Below, piece after piece: positions 19,031 through 26,981 of a DNA stretch of 64,000 bases. Position 1 is the first letter of the stretch, and each line of letters starts with the position of its first letter. Where the stretch lies: positions 6,262,001 to 6,326,000 of the forward strand of contig NZ_AP022600.1 of NCBI RefSeq assembly GCF_010725885.1, in the 5' to 3' direction. The notes under the pieces are model-generated. The model made no database searches, was not told the origin of the DNA, and was given only the letters and a program-made list of their open reading frames with translations. A program made the translations under genes and the position numbers. The DNA is from Mycolicibacterium tokaiense (GTDB lineage: Bacteria; Actinomycetota; Actinomycetes; Mycobacteriales; Mycobacteriaceae).

Positions 19031-20317
19031 TCACTGTGCGGTGATGGTGCGGCCGGCGGTGTCGGGTACGAACAGACATCCAATCAAGCCCAGCGCCGCA
19101 CCGATACCACCCAGGGCCAGTGCGAAGCGCAGATCGCCGCCGGCGAGGGTGAGGGCGAACAGCGGGTACAGGCCCGAACCGAGCCCGCGGGCGACGTAAT
19201 AGGTGGCGTTGGAGCCCAGTGCACGGAAGCGGGTGGGGTAGAACTCCGAGATCCAGGTCCCCAGCACGCCGAAGCCGGCGTAGCCGATCGCGGTGCCGGC
19301 CAGTGCGATGACGCCGACGGTCACCGACCCGTTGCTGCCCAGGGCGAAGGCACCGAAGCCGGCCACGCCGACCAGGCAGGCGTACATGGTGGAGCGGCGC
19401 CGACCCACCCGGTCGGAGAGGGCGCCGAACACGATGTAGCTGCCGATCCCCAGCAGCGTGCCGATGGTCAGCACCACCGTCGACACGCCCAGCGAGAGCC
19501 CCAGGGTCTGACGCAGGAAGGTCGGCGCGAACGTGATGTAGGAGTAGCTGGCGGCGAACACGCCGGTGGTGCAGATGGTGAGGAACACCGCACCCCAGGC
19601 CAGCCGCTTGCCGCGGAGGTCATCGGTCTCCGCGGTGGGGCCCGGATCGACGCCGTGCCCGTGGGGCATCGTGCGGCTGGCCTGCCACAGCTTGGATTCC
19701 GGGAGCCAGAAGTACGCGGCGACGGCGATGGCCAGACAGCCCACGCCGATCACGGCGAACCCGATGCGCCAGCCCGCGTCGGAGCCCAGGGTGGAGATGG
19801 TGGTGAACAGGATGATCTGCGTGAGCAGCTGGCCCGCGATGAACATGGCCTGCAGCACCGAGCCCATGAAGCCACGCTTACGGGACTTCCAGCTCTCGGC
19901 GAACATGGCGAACAGCACCCCGAATGCTCCGCCCATGGCCACGCCCGCGATCACCCGGGTGACCACGAAGGTGTCGAAATCCGACAGCGTGCTGCCGATG
20001 ATCGCCGCGATCGAGTAACTCGCCGTGAACAGGATGTAGGACGGTTTGCGCCCGAATCTGTCAGCGATCCAGCCGAACAGGAAGCCGCCCACGATCGACG
20101 CGAGACTCTGGGCAGTGATCGCCGCCACCACCTGCTGGTTGGTGACACCGAACGACTGGGCCAGGTCCGACATGGGGAAGCTCAGCAGGTTGAGCTCCAT
20201 GCTCTCGATGAGCGCGCCCACCACCGCGAAGATCAGCACGAATCGGCGCTCGCGCGGGGTGTACGCCGTTGCCGCGGTCAGCTGTGACACTCGGCCGGCA
20301 TCAACGGAATTGGTCAT
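19031..20317 (-). CDS. MFS transporter, aromatic acid/metabolite:H+ symporter type
   Basis: A 428-residue major facilitator protein with about 12 predicted membrane helices. It shows the family loop 2-3 motif GWIADRFGRKPSYI and its repeat GALSDRVGRRRSTM after helix 8. The long cytoplasmic loop between helices 6 and 7 (PESKLWQASRTMPHGHGVDPG) resembles sugar/aromatic acid symporters. The gene begins inside the FAH gene stop (ATGA overlap at 20314-20317), so it is translated with the catabolic genes and probably imports their substrate. Confidence 0.88.
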   Translation of the reverse strand: MTNSVDAGRVSQLTAATAYTPRERRFVLIFAVVGALIESMELNLLSFPMSDLAQSFGVTNQQVVAAITAQSLASIVGGFLFGWIADRFGRKPSYILFTASYSIAAIIGSTLSDFDTFVVTRVIAGVAMGGAFGVLFAMFAESWKSRKRGFMGSVLQAMFIAGQLLTQIILFTTISTLGSDAGWRIGFAVIGVGCLAIAVAAYFWLPESKLWQASRTMPHGHGVDPGPTAETDDLRGKRLAWGAVFLTICTTGVFAASYSYITFAPTFLRQTLGLSLGVSTVVLTIGTLLGIGSYIVFGALSDRVGRRRSTMYACLVGVAGFGAFALGSNGSVTVGVIALAGTAIGYAGFGVLGTWISEFYPTRFRALGSNATYYVARGLGSGLYPLFALTLAGGDLRFALALGGIGAALGLIGCLFVPDTAGRTITAQ

Positions 20318-21195
20318 GAGGCACCTTTGCCAGAAAGCGAATGTGGTTGATTCAGGTGTTCCGGGACGTACATGTCGTGGCGCATCGACCCGATGCCTTC
20401 GATGGTGGTGACGATGGTGTCGCCGTCGACGAGATAGCTCGGGGGTGTGCGCCCCAGGCCCACGCCCTCCGGGGTGCCGGTGAAGATGAGGTCACCGGGC
20501 AGCAGCGTGACGATGCTCGAGAGGTAGGCGATGAGCTCCGGCACGCTGAACACCAGGTCGGAGGTGCGGGAGTCCTGGACCGTGACGCCGTTGAGGTCGG
20601 TGCTGACCCGCAGATCGTCGGGGTCGGCGAACTCCTCGATGGTGACCAGCGCGGGGCCGATGGGCGCGAACCCGGGGAAGGACTTGCCCATGCTGAATTG
20701 CGGCGGGCTGCCCGCGGTCTGCACGGTGCGGTCCGAAAGATCCTGTCCCACAGTCAGTCCCGCAACATGGTCCCATGCCTGGGTGACGTCGACCCGGTGG
20801 GCGGGGGTGCCGATGACGGCGACCAGTTCCACCTCCCAGTCCACCGTGTCACCGGTGAGGGCGATCCGCCCGGACGGACCGGTGACCGCGCTCTGGAATT
20901 TGGTGAAGACCATCGGCTGCTCGGGAATCGGCAGGTTGGATTCGTGTGCGTGGCGGACGTAGTTCAACCCGATGGCGAAGATCTGCCGAGGGCGGGGCAC
21001 CGGCGCGCCGAGGTCGGCGTCGTCGAAGGGCCGTGCCTGCCCCTGTGCGCCGCGGGCCCACTGCAGAAAGGCCGGCCAGTCGTCGAACGCCGACTGCGGA
21101 TCGGGGCCGAACCGGCCCCCGCTGGCGGTGTGGACATCGAGTGCGCCCCCGTCACACAACAGGACGAGACGGTCATCGAGATTGGCTATCCGCAT
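20314..21195 (-). CDS. Fumarylacetoacetate hydrolase (FAH) family protein
   Basis: A 293-residue FAH-fold enzyme. The metal site is visible as the acidic pair in DWEVELVAVIG near residue 125 and the Asp in GLTVGQDLSDR near 155; IFAIGLNYVRHAHE and LIFTGTPEGVGLGR are the conserved strands of the family. Members hydrolyse or decarboxylate ring-cleavage products and 2-oxo acids (fumarylpyruvate, 2-hydroxyhepta-2,4-dienedioate, oxaloacetate). The exact reaction cannot be read from sequence. It overlaps the preceding EthD-like gene by 10 bases and the MFS gene by four. Confidence 0.88.
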   Translation of the reverse strand: MRIANLDDRLVLLCDGGALDVHTASGGRFGPDPQSAFDDWPAFLQWARGAQGQARPFDDADLGAPVPRPRQIFAIGLNYVRHAHESNLPIPEQPMVFTKFQSAVTGPSGRIALTGDTVDWEVELVAVIGTPAHRVDVTQAWDHVAGLTVGQDLSDRTVQTAGSPPQFSMGKSFPGFAPIGPALVTIEEFADPDDLRVSTDLNGVTVQDSRTSDLVFSVPELIAYLSSIVTLLPGDLIFTGTPEGVGLGRTPPSYLVDGDTIVTTIEGIGSMRHDMYVPEHLNQPHSLSGKGAS

Positions 21196-21929
21196 GCGGG
21201 CTCCTGGTCGGGTGAGGTCGAACGCAGTTCGTAGATGAGGGTGAAGACGCGATGCGGCGCCACCGGCCGGATCACGACGCCGGCCTGGGCCGAGCGTGCC
21301 ACCAGCTCGTCGGCCACCAGGGCTGCGTCGGCACCAGTGTGCAACTCGGCGAGGATCACGCTGGCGGCGGCCCGCTGCTGGTCCGAAGATCGCCCCTCGG
21401 CGGTGGCGTTTTTCGCATCGCTGACCGCGAGGTCCGGCTCGTACAGTGATGCCGCCACCAGGTGGTGCTCGGTGATCAGCGATCCGAAGACGTCGCCGCC
21501 GAGCTTATCGCGCAGACGGTCGGGATCGACGTCGGACTCGATCTCCAGCGCGACCACCCGACCGGCGGAACCGTGCCCGCGGGCCACGGTGACCCGGCAG
21601 GCCGCCCGGCGGAATTCCGCGAACAGCGGCACCACCTCGAGCGTGAGGTCGGTCGGATTGTCCAGGCGCCGCAGATATTCCGGGGAGGCCAGGACACTGA
21701 CGTCGGTGGTTTCGTACAGGGTGAGGAAGTCGCAGCTCTTGTTGTCGGCCTGGTCGGTGGCACTGAAGCGGCGGGCGCGCAGGAACCCCGGGGTGGACAC
21801 CCGCTCCGGCAGGTGCTGGTAGTTGTACCAGTCCTCGTAGATCGGCAGGTTCTCCCGGGCCACCGTGATCCAGTTGATCATGGCGCCGGCACCGACCACC
21901 GATTCGAAGACCGGCCTGGTCAGTGTCAT
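21186..21929 (-). CDS. EthD-like / dimeric alpha-beta barrel protein
   Basis: A 247-residue protein. The N-terminal half has the dimeric alpha-beta barrel signature seen in EthD and related proteins (YEDWYNYQHLPERVSTPGFLRARRF, then LTLYETTDVSVLASPEYL). A second, more weakly similar half (VVALEIESDVDPDRLRDKLG to HRVFTLIYEL) suggests a duplicated barrel. EthD-type proteins accompany oxidative catabolic enzymes and may remove reactive intermediates; the role here is unproven. ATG 21929 shares its A with the upstream stop (TGATG), so translation is coupled. The 23 extra residues upstream are rejected as shadow sequence. Confidence 0.7.
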   Translation of the reverse strand: MTLTRPVFESVVGAGAMINWITVARENLPIYEDWYNYQHLPERVSTPGFLRARRFSATDQADNKSCDFLTLYETTDVSVLASPEYLRRLDNPTDLTLEVVPLFAEFRRAACRVTVARGHGSAGRVVALEIESDVDPDRLRDKLGGDVFGSLITEHHLVAASLYEPDLAVSDAKNATAEGRSSDQQRAAASVILAELHTGADAALVADELVARSAQAGVVIRPVAPHRVFTLIYELRSTSPDQEPACG

Positions 21930-22945
21930 CAGAACGCGCCCTGACGCTGCTGGAACTTGGTGGGTTTGCCGATCAGCGGCTTGGCCGCGTCCACCCATTC
22001 GGCCACGGTGTCGATCATCTGCGGGACTGTGGTTGTGGGGTAACCGAATTCGGACTGCAGCGCCGATCCGTCCATGACGTAGGCGGTTCCGCTCTCCTGG
22101 CCGTCGAAGATGGGGGCACGTCCGAACCGCTCGCCGAATCGTTCGGCCAGCCAGCGGATGGAGACGATCTCCGGGCCGGTGATGTTCAGCGCCCGCGGCG
22201 GGCTGGTCGCCAAAGTGACCGAGCGCAGGGCGTATTCGGCGACATCGCGCTGCCAGATGACGCTGGCGTGTCCCATCTCCAGGGGGATGGGGGTGCCGTC
22301 GTGGACCGCCTGCGCAATCTCCTGCAGCACGCCGTAGCGGGTCTCGATGGAGTATCCGAGCCGGAACAGCAGCACCGGCGTGCCGTGCTTGCGGGAGAAG
22401 TGCTCGAACATCCGCTCCCTGCCGACGCAGGAGGCGGCGTACTCGCCGACGGGGCCGGACGGGTCGGATTCGCGGGAGCCGCCGGTGGCGACGTCGGCCA
22501 GCGGATAGGTGACCAGGGTGGAGAACACCACGATGCGTGACGCGCGGAACCGCTGCGCCACCCGCCCCGGCAGGTAGGAGTTCATCATCCAGGTGAAGTG
22601 CTCGTTGCCGACGGTGCCGAACTTGTTGCCGGCCATGTAGATGACGTTCGCGGCGTCGGGGATGGCGTCGAGTTCGAGGTCGTCGGTCAGGTCGGCCGTG
22701 ACGGCGGTGACGCCCGCACGCTCCAGCGAGGCCTTGGCCGCCGGGTCGGAGAAGCGGGCCACGCCGTAGACCAACTTGTCGACGCCGGCGGCCTCGACGG
22801 CGCGCTGCGCCATGATCGCCACGCTCGGACCGACCTTGCCGCCGACCCCCAGCACCGTGATGTCACCATCCAGGGTCGCGATCTCCTCGATCAGCGCCTG
22901 CGACGGTGTGGTGAGTTCGCGTTCGATCTCGTCGATGACCGTCAT
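21929..22945 (-). CDS. NAD(P)-dependent epimerase/dehydratase (extended SDR)
   Basis: A 338-residue extended-SDR protein. The Rossmann strand and glycine loop are ITVLGVGGKVGPSVAIMAQ near residue 30; later segments IVVFSTLVTYP, REGxM-like VGRERMFEHFSRKHGTPVLLFRLGYS, and ALNITGPEIVSIRWLAERFG fit NAD-epimerase family proteins. The canonical YxxxK is replaced by a YAASCVGRE stretch, so the active site is uncertain. ATG 22945 has a strong ribosome site (GGAGGAACC at 22952-22960). It is the first gene of the operon and is divergent from the PucR-type regulator with 105-108 bases between. Confidence 0.82.
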   Translation of the reverse strand: MTVIDEIERELTTPSQALIEEIATLDGDITVLGVGGKVGPSVAIMAQRAVEAAGVDKLVYGVARFSDPAAKASLERAGVTAVTADLTDDLELDAIPDAANVIYMAGNKFGTVGNEHFTWMMNSYLPGRVAQRFRASRIVVFSTLVTYPLADVATGGSRESDPSGPVGEYAASCVGRERMFEHFSRKHGTPVLLFRLGYSIETRYGVLQEIAQAVHDGTPIPLEMGHASVIWQRDVAEYALRSVTLATSPPRALNITGPEIVSIRWLAERFGERFGRAPIFDGQESGTAYVMDGSALQSEFGYPTTTVPQMIDTVAEWVDAAKPLIGKPTKFQQRQGAF

Positions 22946-22986
22946 CGTCACGGTTCCTCCTGAAGTTCGCGTGGTCGTGTCCCCCA

Positions 22987-23002
22987 TCACAGTGCTCTGT
23001 GA
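22987..23002. promoter_or_regulatory. Perfect palindrome TCACAG-N4-CTGTGA, candidate PucR operator
   Basis: The 16-base site has perfect 6-base arms around TGCT and lies in the divergent region between the catabolic operon and the PucR-type gene. A second dyad with the same half-site core, TGTGA-N5-TCACA, is at 23050-23064 and covers the regulator start codon. The pairing of a regulator gene with two related dyads suggests autoregulation and operon control. Confidence 0.55.
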
Positions 23003-23053
23003 GAACTACTAAGTCGACCCGGATTTTCCCAACGTTTTTTGTAGTCTGTTGTG

Positions 23054-24265
23054 ATGGTTTCACAGCATCTCCCGGATTATGCGCCCGACTTGGTGGAGCT
23101 GACGCAGCGGGCGGCGGAGCTGATGTGGCACATCTACCCCGGGTACTCCGAGGACCGCTTCGGCCACGACGAATTGATGCCCTCGGTGCGAGCGAACCTC
23201 GACCTCGCGGTGGCAGTGGTGCGCCGCAACCGCGAGCCCACCGCCGCCGAATTGGCCCCGGCGCGGGCGCTGGGCACCCGGCGCGCCAGCCAGTCGGTGC
23301 CCCTGGAGTCGGTGATCCAGGCCTACCGTTCGACCGAACGGGTGATCCTGCTCGACCTGGTGGCCGACTCCCGGGCCTGGCCGCAGCAGCAGGCCAACCG
23401 CCGGGCCGACCTGGTGATCACCACCTTCGATCTGCTCACCGACGAGATGATCAACGCCTACCGCGATACGTCGTCGGCCATCGAGGCCACCCGCAGGCGA
23501 ACCGAGAACGAGCTGGTCAATGCACTGGCGAGCGGGCACCCGGTGACTTCGGCCGAGCTGCAGCAGTGGGCGCACACCCTGCAGATCGACGCAGCCGTGA
23601 ATTGGTTCGCCTTTGCCCTGTTGGGCGGCAGCCAGGCCGATCCGCTGGATCTGCAGCGTCTGCGACGCCGACTGGCCGCCCAACTGCAGCCGCACACCAC
23701 CCACATCGTCTTCGGCGACGTCGGCGAGGCGACCGTCGCTCTGGCCGCCCTGCGTTCAGCGGGCACCGAACCGCGCGCCATCCTCTCCCAGGCCTTGCCG
23801 AACCTCAGCAGCACCACTGTGATCTATTGCGGCATCGGACAATTCAGCGACAACCTGGCCGCTGCGGGGGAATCCTGCCGCCAGTCCTTGGAGGCGGTAC
23901 GCGCTGCAGCTGCCGGCACCGCCGCATCCGGCGCCACCATCGTCGACTACCGGGAGGCACTGCTGGAGATCCTGCTCAGCAGTCGCCCCGCGGTCGCCGA
24001 CACCCTGGTGACGACCCGTCTGCGGCCACTGTCGGACCACCCGCACCTGGCGCAGACGATGGAAGCGCTGTTGGCCAACGACCTGTCGCAGTCCCGGGTG
24101 GCACGTGAGCTGTTCGTGCACGTGAACACCGTCAATCACCGCGTCAAACGCATCCGTGAGATCACCGGCCTGGACCTGACCCGGTTCCCCGATGCGATGG
24201 AGGCGGCGTTGGCGCTGCGGTGGCACAGGCTCACCGAGCAGGGCCGCACGGCCACCGCCCGGTGA
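23054..24265 (+). CDS. PucR/CdaR-type transcriptional regulator
   Basis: A 403-residue regulator. The C-terminal 60 residues hold the PucR helix-turn-helix: LRPLSDHPHLAQTMEALLANDLSQSRVARELFVHVNTVNHRVKRIREITG. The middle is a GGDEF-like degenerate regulatory domain typical of the family, and the N-terminal region (SQSVPLESVIQAYRSTERVILLDLV) resembles the RsbR/DUF5593-type sensor segment of mycobacterial members. It lacks a purine-catabolism neighbour, so the name describes the fold and not its ligand. Start ATG 23054; a GTG at 23051 is equivalent. It probably controls the divergent operon at 17874-22945. Confidence 0.88.
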   Translation: MVSQHLPDYAPDLVELTQRAAELMWHIYPGYSEDRFGHDELMPSVRANLDLAVAVVRRNREPTAAELAPARALGTRRASQSVPLESVIQAYRSTERVILLDLVADSRAWPQQQANRRADLVITTFDLLTDEMINAYRDTSSAIEATRRRTENELVNALASGHPVTSAELQQWAHTLQIDAAVNWFAFALLGGSQADPLDLQRLRRRLAAQLQPHTTHIVFGDVGEATVALAALRSAGTEPRAILSQALPNLSSTTVIYCGIGQFSDNLAAAGESCRQSLEAVRAAAAGTAASGATIVDYREALLEILLSSRPAVADTLVTTRLRPLSDHPHLAQTMEALLANDLSQSRVARELFVHVNTVNHRVKRIREITGLDLTRFPDAMEAALALRWHRLTEQGRTATAR

Positions 24266-24272
24266 GCATCCG

Positions 24273-24713
24273 TCAGGCCGACAGCGGCAGCGGCGCTTCC
24301 TCGCCGTCGTCGTCCGCTTCCTCCGCCGCAACCTCCTGGGCCGGCGTTCCCTGCGGCTGATTGATGCGCTCGAGCTTCACCAGATACCAGGCCAGGTCCG
24401 GCCCCACTGCGGTGGCGCGCAGCTCGGCCGAGGAGCGCTTGTTGCCGTCGCGGTCCTCGTACTCACTGGTGTAGACGTACCCGGAGGCGATCACCGCGTC
24501 GCCCTTGGCCAGGCTGCCGCTGACACCGGCAGCCAACCTGCCCCAGCAGTTGACGGTGAGATAGAGCGAGTTGCCCGGCTCCCACACACCGTCAGCGGTG
24601 CGACGGCGCGAGTTGCTTGCCAGCCGAAATTTGACCAACTCCTGATCGCCCACGCGGCGGCGAACCGGGTCGGTGACGATCCTGCCGGTCACGGTCAGAG
24701 GTGTCTCGAACAT
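24273..24713 (-). CDS. ssbB: Single-stranded DNA-binding protein paralogue
   Basis: A 146-residue OB-fold protein: TVTGRIVTDP at the N-terminus, VKFRLASNSRRR, LYLTVNCWGRLAAGVSGSLAKGDAVIASGYVYTSEYEDRDGNKRSSAELRATAVGPDL. It is shorter than the essential Ssb and lacks the C-terminal DDDxPF tip, ending instead in APLPLSA after an acidic stretch. This is the second mycobacterial SSB (Rv2478c family), linked in the literature to recombination and stress. In M. tuberculosis it follows the ABC-F gene directly; here the accessory block separates the two. It converges on the PucR-type gene. Confidence 0.9.
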   Translation of the reverse strand: MFETPLTVTGRIVTDPVRRRVGDQELVKFRLASNSRRRTADGVWEPGNSLYLTVNCWGRLAAGVSGSLAKGDAVIASGYVYTSEYEDRDGNKRSSAELRATAVGPDLAWYLVKLERINQPQGTPAQEVAAEEADDDGEEAPLPLSA

Positions 24714-24886
24714 CGTGGTGTCCCTTCATTCGGTGCATCGATGCGCCCCGAGCGGTGGCGCTGACCTCACCGTCGACCCCCATACCGACACCGCAACGAC
24801 GCCACGGGCGGTTGCCCGTGTTACCTGTGGATGAAGTCCTGACTGTGGAGTCGCACAAATACCTGTCGAGCGCTAGGTTTACCGGC

Positions 24887-26527
24887 ATGTCATCCCACAG
24901 CGCTGTATGGATCACGCGTCGGGACCCCGCCGAGGTCGAATCCGCCCTGCTCACCAGCCGTGCCGAGGGCGGCGCGCTGGCCGGACTCCGGGTGGCGGTC
25001 AAGGACAACGTCGACGTCGCCGGGCTGCCCACCACCGCGGGATGTCCCGAATTCGCCTACCAGCCGTGCGCTGACGCCCCGGTGGTGGCAGGCCTGCGCT
25101 CCGCCGGCGCGGTGGTGGTCGGCAAGACCAACCTGGATCAGTTCGCCACCGGCCTGGTCGGCACCCGCTCCCCCTACGGCGCCGTGCCCGACAGCCGCAG
25201 GCCCGAGTACGTCAGTGGCGGTTCGAGTTCGGGCTCTGCGGTGGCGGTGGCCCTCGGCGAGGCCGACATTGCCATCGGCACCGATACCGCGGGGTCCGGG
25301 CGCATCCCGGCGGCATTCCAGGGGCTGGTGGGCATCAAGCCCACCTACGGCGTGCTCAGCACCCAGGGCATCGTGCCGGCTTGCGAGTCCTACGACTGCC
25401 CGACGATCTTCGCCCGCGACCTCGACACCGCCAACCGGGCGATGGCCGCCATGGCCGGCGGAGCTCCCCATCGCAGCTGGCCCGCCGATGTGCGGCTGGC
25501 CGCGCCCGAACATCCGGTGGTTGCCGTCCCCGATGAGCTGCCCGAGCTGGACGCCTCCTGGCGCAGCGCCTTCCAGGACGCAGTGCAGCATCTGGAGGCC
25601 GCGGGCGCACAGATCGTCACCGTCCAGATCGCTCCGTTCCTGGCTGCGGCCAAGCTGCTCTACGATGGCGCGCTGGTCAGCGAAAGATACGCCGCGGTGG
25701 GCGAGTTCATCGATGCGCATCCGGATGCCGCGGTGGATCCGACTGTCGGTGGCATCATCACCGCTGCGCGCGACATCCCGGCGCACCGCCTGATCCGCGA
25801 CCGGGGCGAGCTCGAACGGTTGCGCGCGGTGGCCATGGCGCAACTCGACGGTGCGGACGCCCTGCTGGTGCCCACCGCGCCCAACCATCCCCGCATCGAC
25901 GAGGTGGCCGCCGACCCGGTGGGCGTCAACTCCCGGCTGGGCACCTACACCAACTTCTGCAACCTCTTCGACATGTGCGCTGTGGCAGTGCCTTTCGGCA
26001 TGGCCGGCGACGCGCAGTTCGGGGTGTCGGTGCTGGCGCGCACCTTCGAGGACGCCGTGGCCTTCGACATCGCCGCCATGATCACCGGAGACGATGTGCC
26101 GCAGGACATCTGGCCCACCGGCCCGGCCGGCAGCCTGGAGCTGGTGGTGTTCGGGGCGCACCTGCGCGGCGGGGTCCTGGTGCATCAGCTGACCGATCTC
26201 GGCGCCCGGTGGGCCGGTGAGCTGACCACCGCGCCGCGCTACCGGATGACCGCCATGCAGACCACGCCGCCCAAGCCGGCCATCGTGCGGGTTCCCGACG
26301 ACGTCGCCGGGACGGCGATCCTGGGACACCGGTGGTTGCTCTCCCCCGCGGCGCTGGGCACCTTCCTGACCGCCCTGCCCGCGCCGATGCAGCTGGGCAA
26401 GGTCGAGTTCGACGACGGCACGTGGCGGACCGCGTTCGGGTGCGACGGATACGCTGCCGCCGCAGGCAAGGACATCAGCTCGTTCGGGAGTTGGCCCGCC
26501 GCCATCGCCGCGGGCGCATTGAGTTAA
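24887..26527 (+). CDS. Allophanate hydrolase
   Basis: A 546-residue enzyme that hydrolyses allophanate to ammonia and CO2. The amidase-signature domain covers about residues 20-430, with the catalytic Lys in VAVKDNVDVAG, the Ser-rich GGSSSGSAVAVALGEADIAIGTDTAGSGRIPAAFQGLVG, and so the Ser-cisSer-Lys triad. The C-terminal domain of about 120 residues (LVVFGAHLRGGVLVHQLTD to SFGSWPAAIAAG) is the allophanate-hydrolase-specific decarboxylating domain. I start at ATG 24887; the 62 residues upstream overlap ssbB sequence and are unrelated. No urea carboxylase, cyanuric acid hydrolase or urea transporter is present in the window, so the source of allophanate is unclear. Confidence 0.9.
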   Translation: MSSHSAVWITRRDPAEVESALLTSRAEGGALAGLRVAVKDNVDVAGLPTTAGCPEFAYQPCADAPVVAGLRSAGAVVVGKTNLDQFATGLVGTRSPYGAVPDSRRPEYVSGGSSSGSAVAVALGEADIAIGTDTAGSGRIPAAFQGLVGIKPTYGVLSTQGIVPACESYDCPTIFARDLDTANRAMAAMAGGAPHRSWPADVRLAAPEHPVVAVPDELPELDASWRSAFQDAVQHLEAAGAQIVTVQIAPFLAAAKLLYDGALVSERYAAVGEFIDAHPDAAVDPTVGGIITAARDIPAHRLIRDRGELERLRAVAMAQLDGADALLVPTAPNHPRIDEVAADPVGVNSRLGTYTNFCNLFDMCAVAVPFGMAGDAQFGVSVLARTFEDAVAFDIAAMITGDDVPQDIWPTGPAGSLELVVFGAHLRGGVLVHQLTDLGARWAGELTTAPRYRMTAMQTTPPKPAIVRVPDDVAGTAILGHRWLLSPAALGTFLTALPAPMQLGKVEFDDGTWRTAFGCDGYAAAAGKDISSFGSWPAAIAAGALS

Positions 26528-26763
26528 AAGCCGGGCGGTCGGTTGCGTTCGGCGACCCGGGCGTCGCCCCGCGCGCGCTCTGCTGCGATGCGGTAGGCGC
26601 GGTCCGACGCCAAGAAGGTGACGGCGAACTCCGCGATCGCCGACAGACGTTGCGCCTCCGCGGCCGCGCACACGCGACCCCAGCCCACGGCGGCGTCGAC
26701 GCAGGCGGCCGCGTCACCGCTACCGCGTAACCGTGTGATCTGCGTCGGCAGGACATCGAACAT
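26524..26763 (-). pseudogene. Truncated DUF222 / 13E12-repeat family N-terminus
   Basis: A 79-residue product that begins MFDVLPTQITRLRGSGDAAACVDAAVGWGRVCAAAEAQRLSAIAEFAV, which resembles the N-terminal part of the 13E12/DUF222 proteins of mycobacteria (about 400-500 residues, usually with an HNH domain). It stops after about 80 residues with no HNH or remaining DUF222 part. The stop codon overlaps the allophanate hydrolase stop. It could be a remnant or a genuine short paralogue. Confidence 0.5.
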
Positions 26764-26981
26764 GCCACCGACACTACAAGCGGCCACCGACAAAAAACAT
26801 TGCCCGACAACCACTTCGATTGTCGCTCGAATGTCGCTCCAAGGCGGGCACTTCCGCATATGGGTACGAACCTGGATGTACTCGGCCGTGACGTTGGTAG
26901 CGGGCGTGTTGGCGTGATCTTCAGGAGAACCTCCGGGTGGCGGGTGGCGTGCCCACGGGCGTAGCGAGGACGTCCGTGAAC

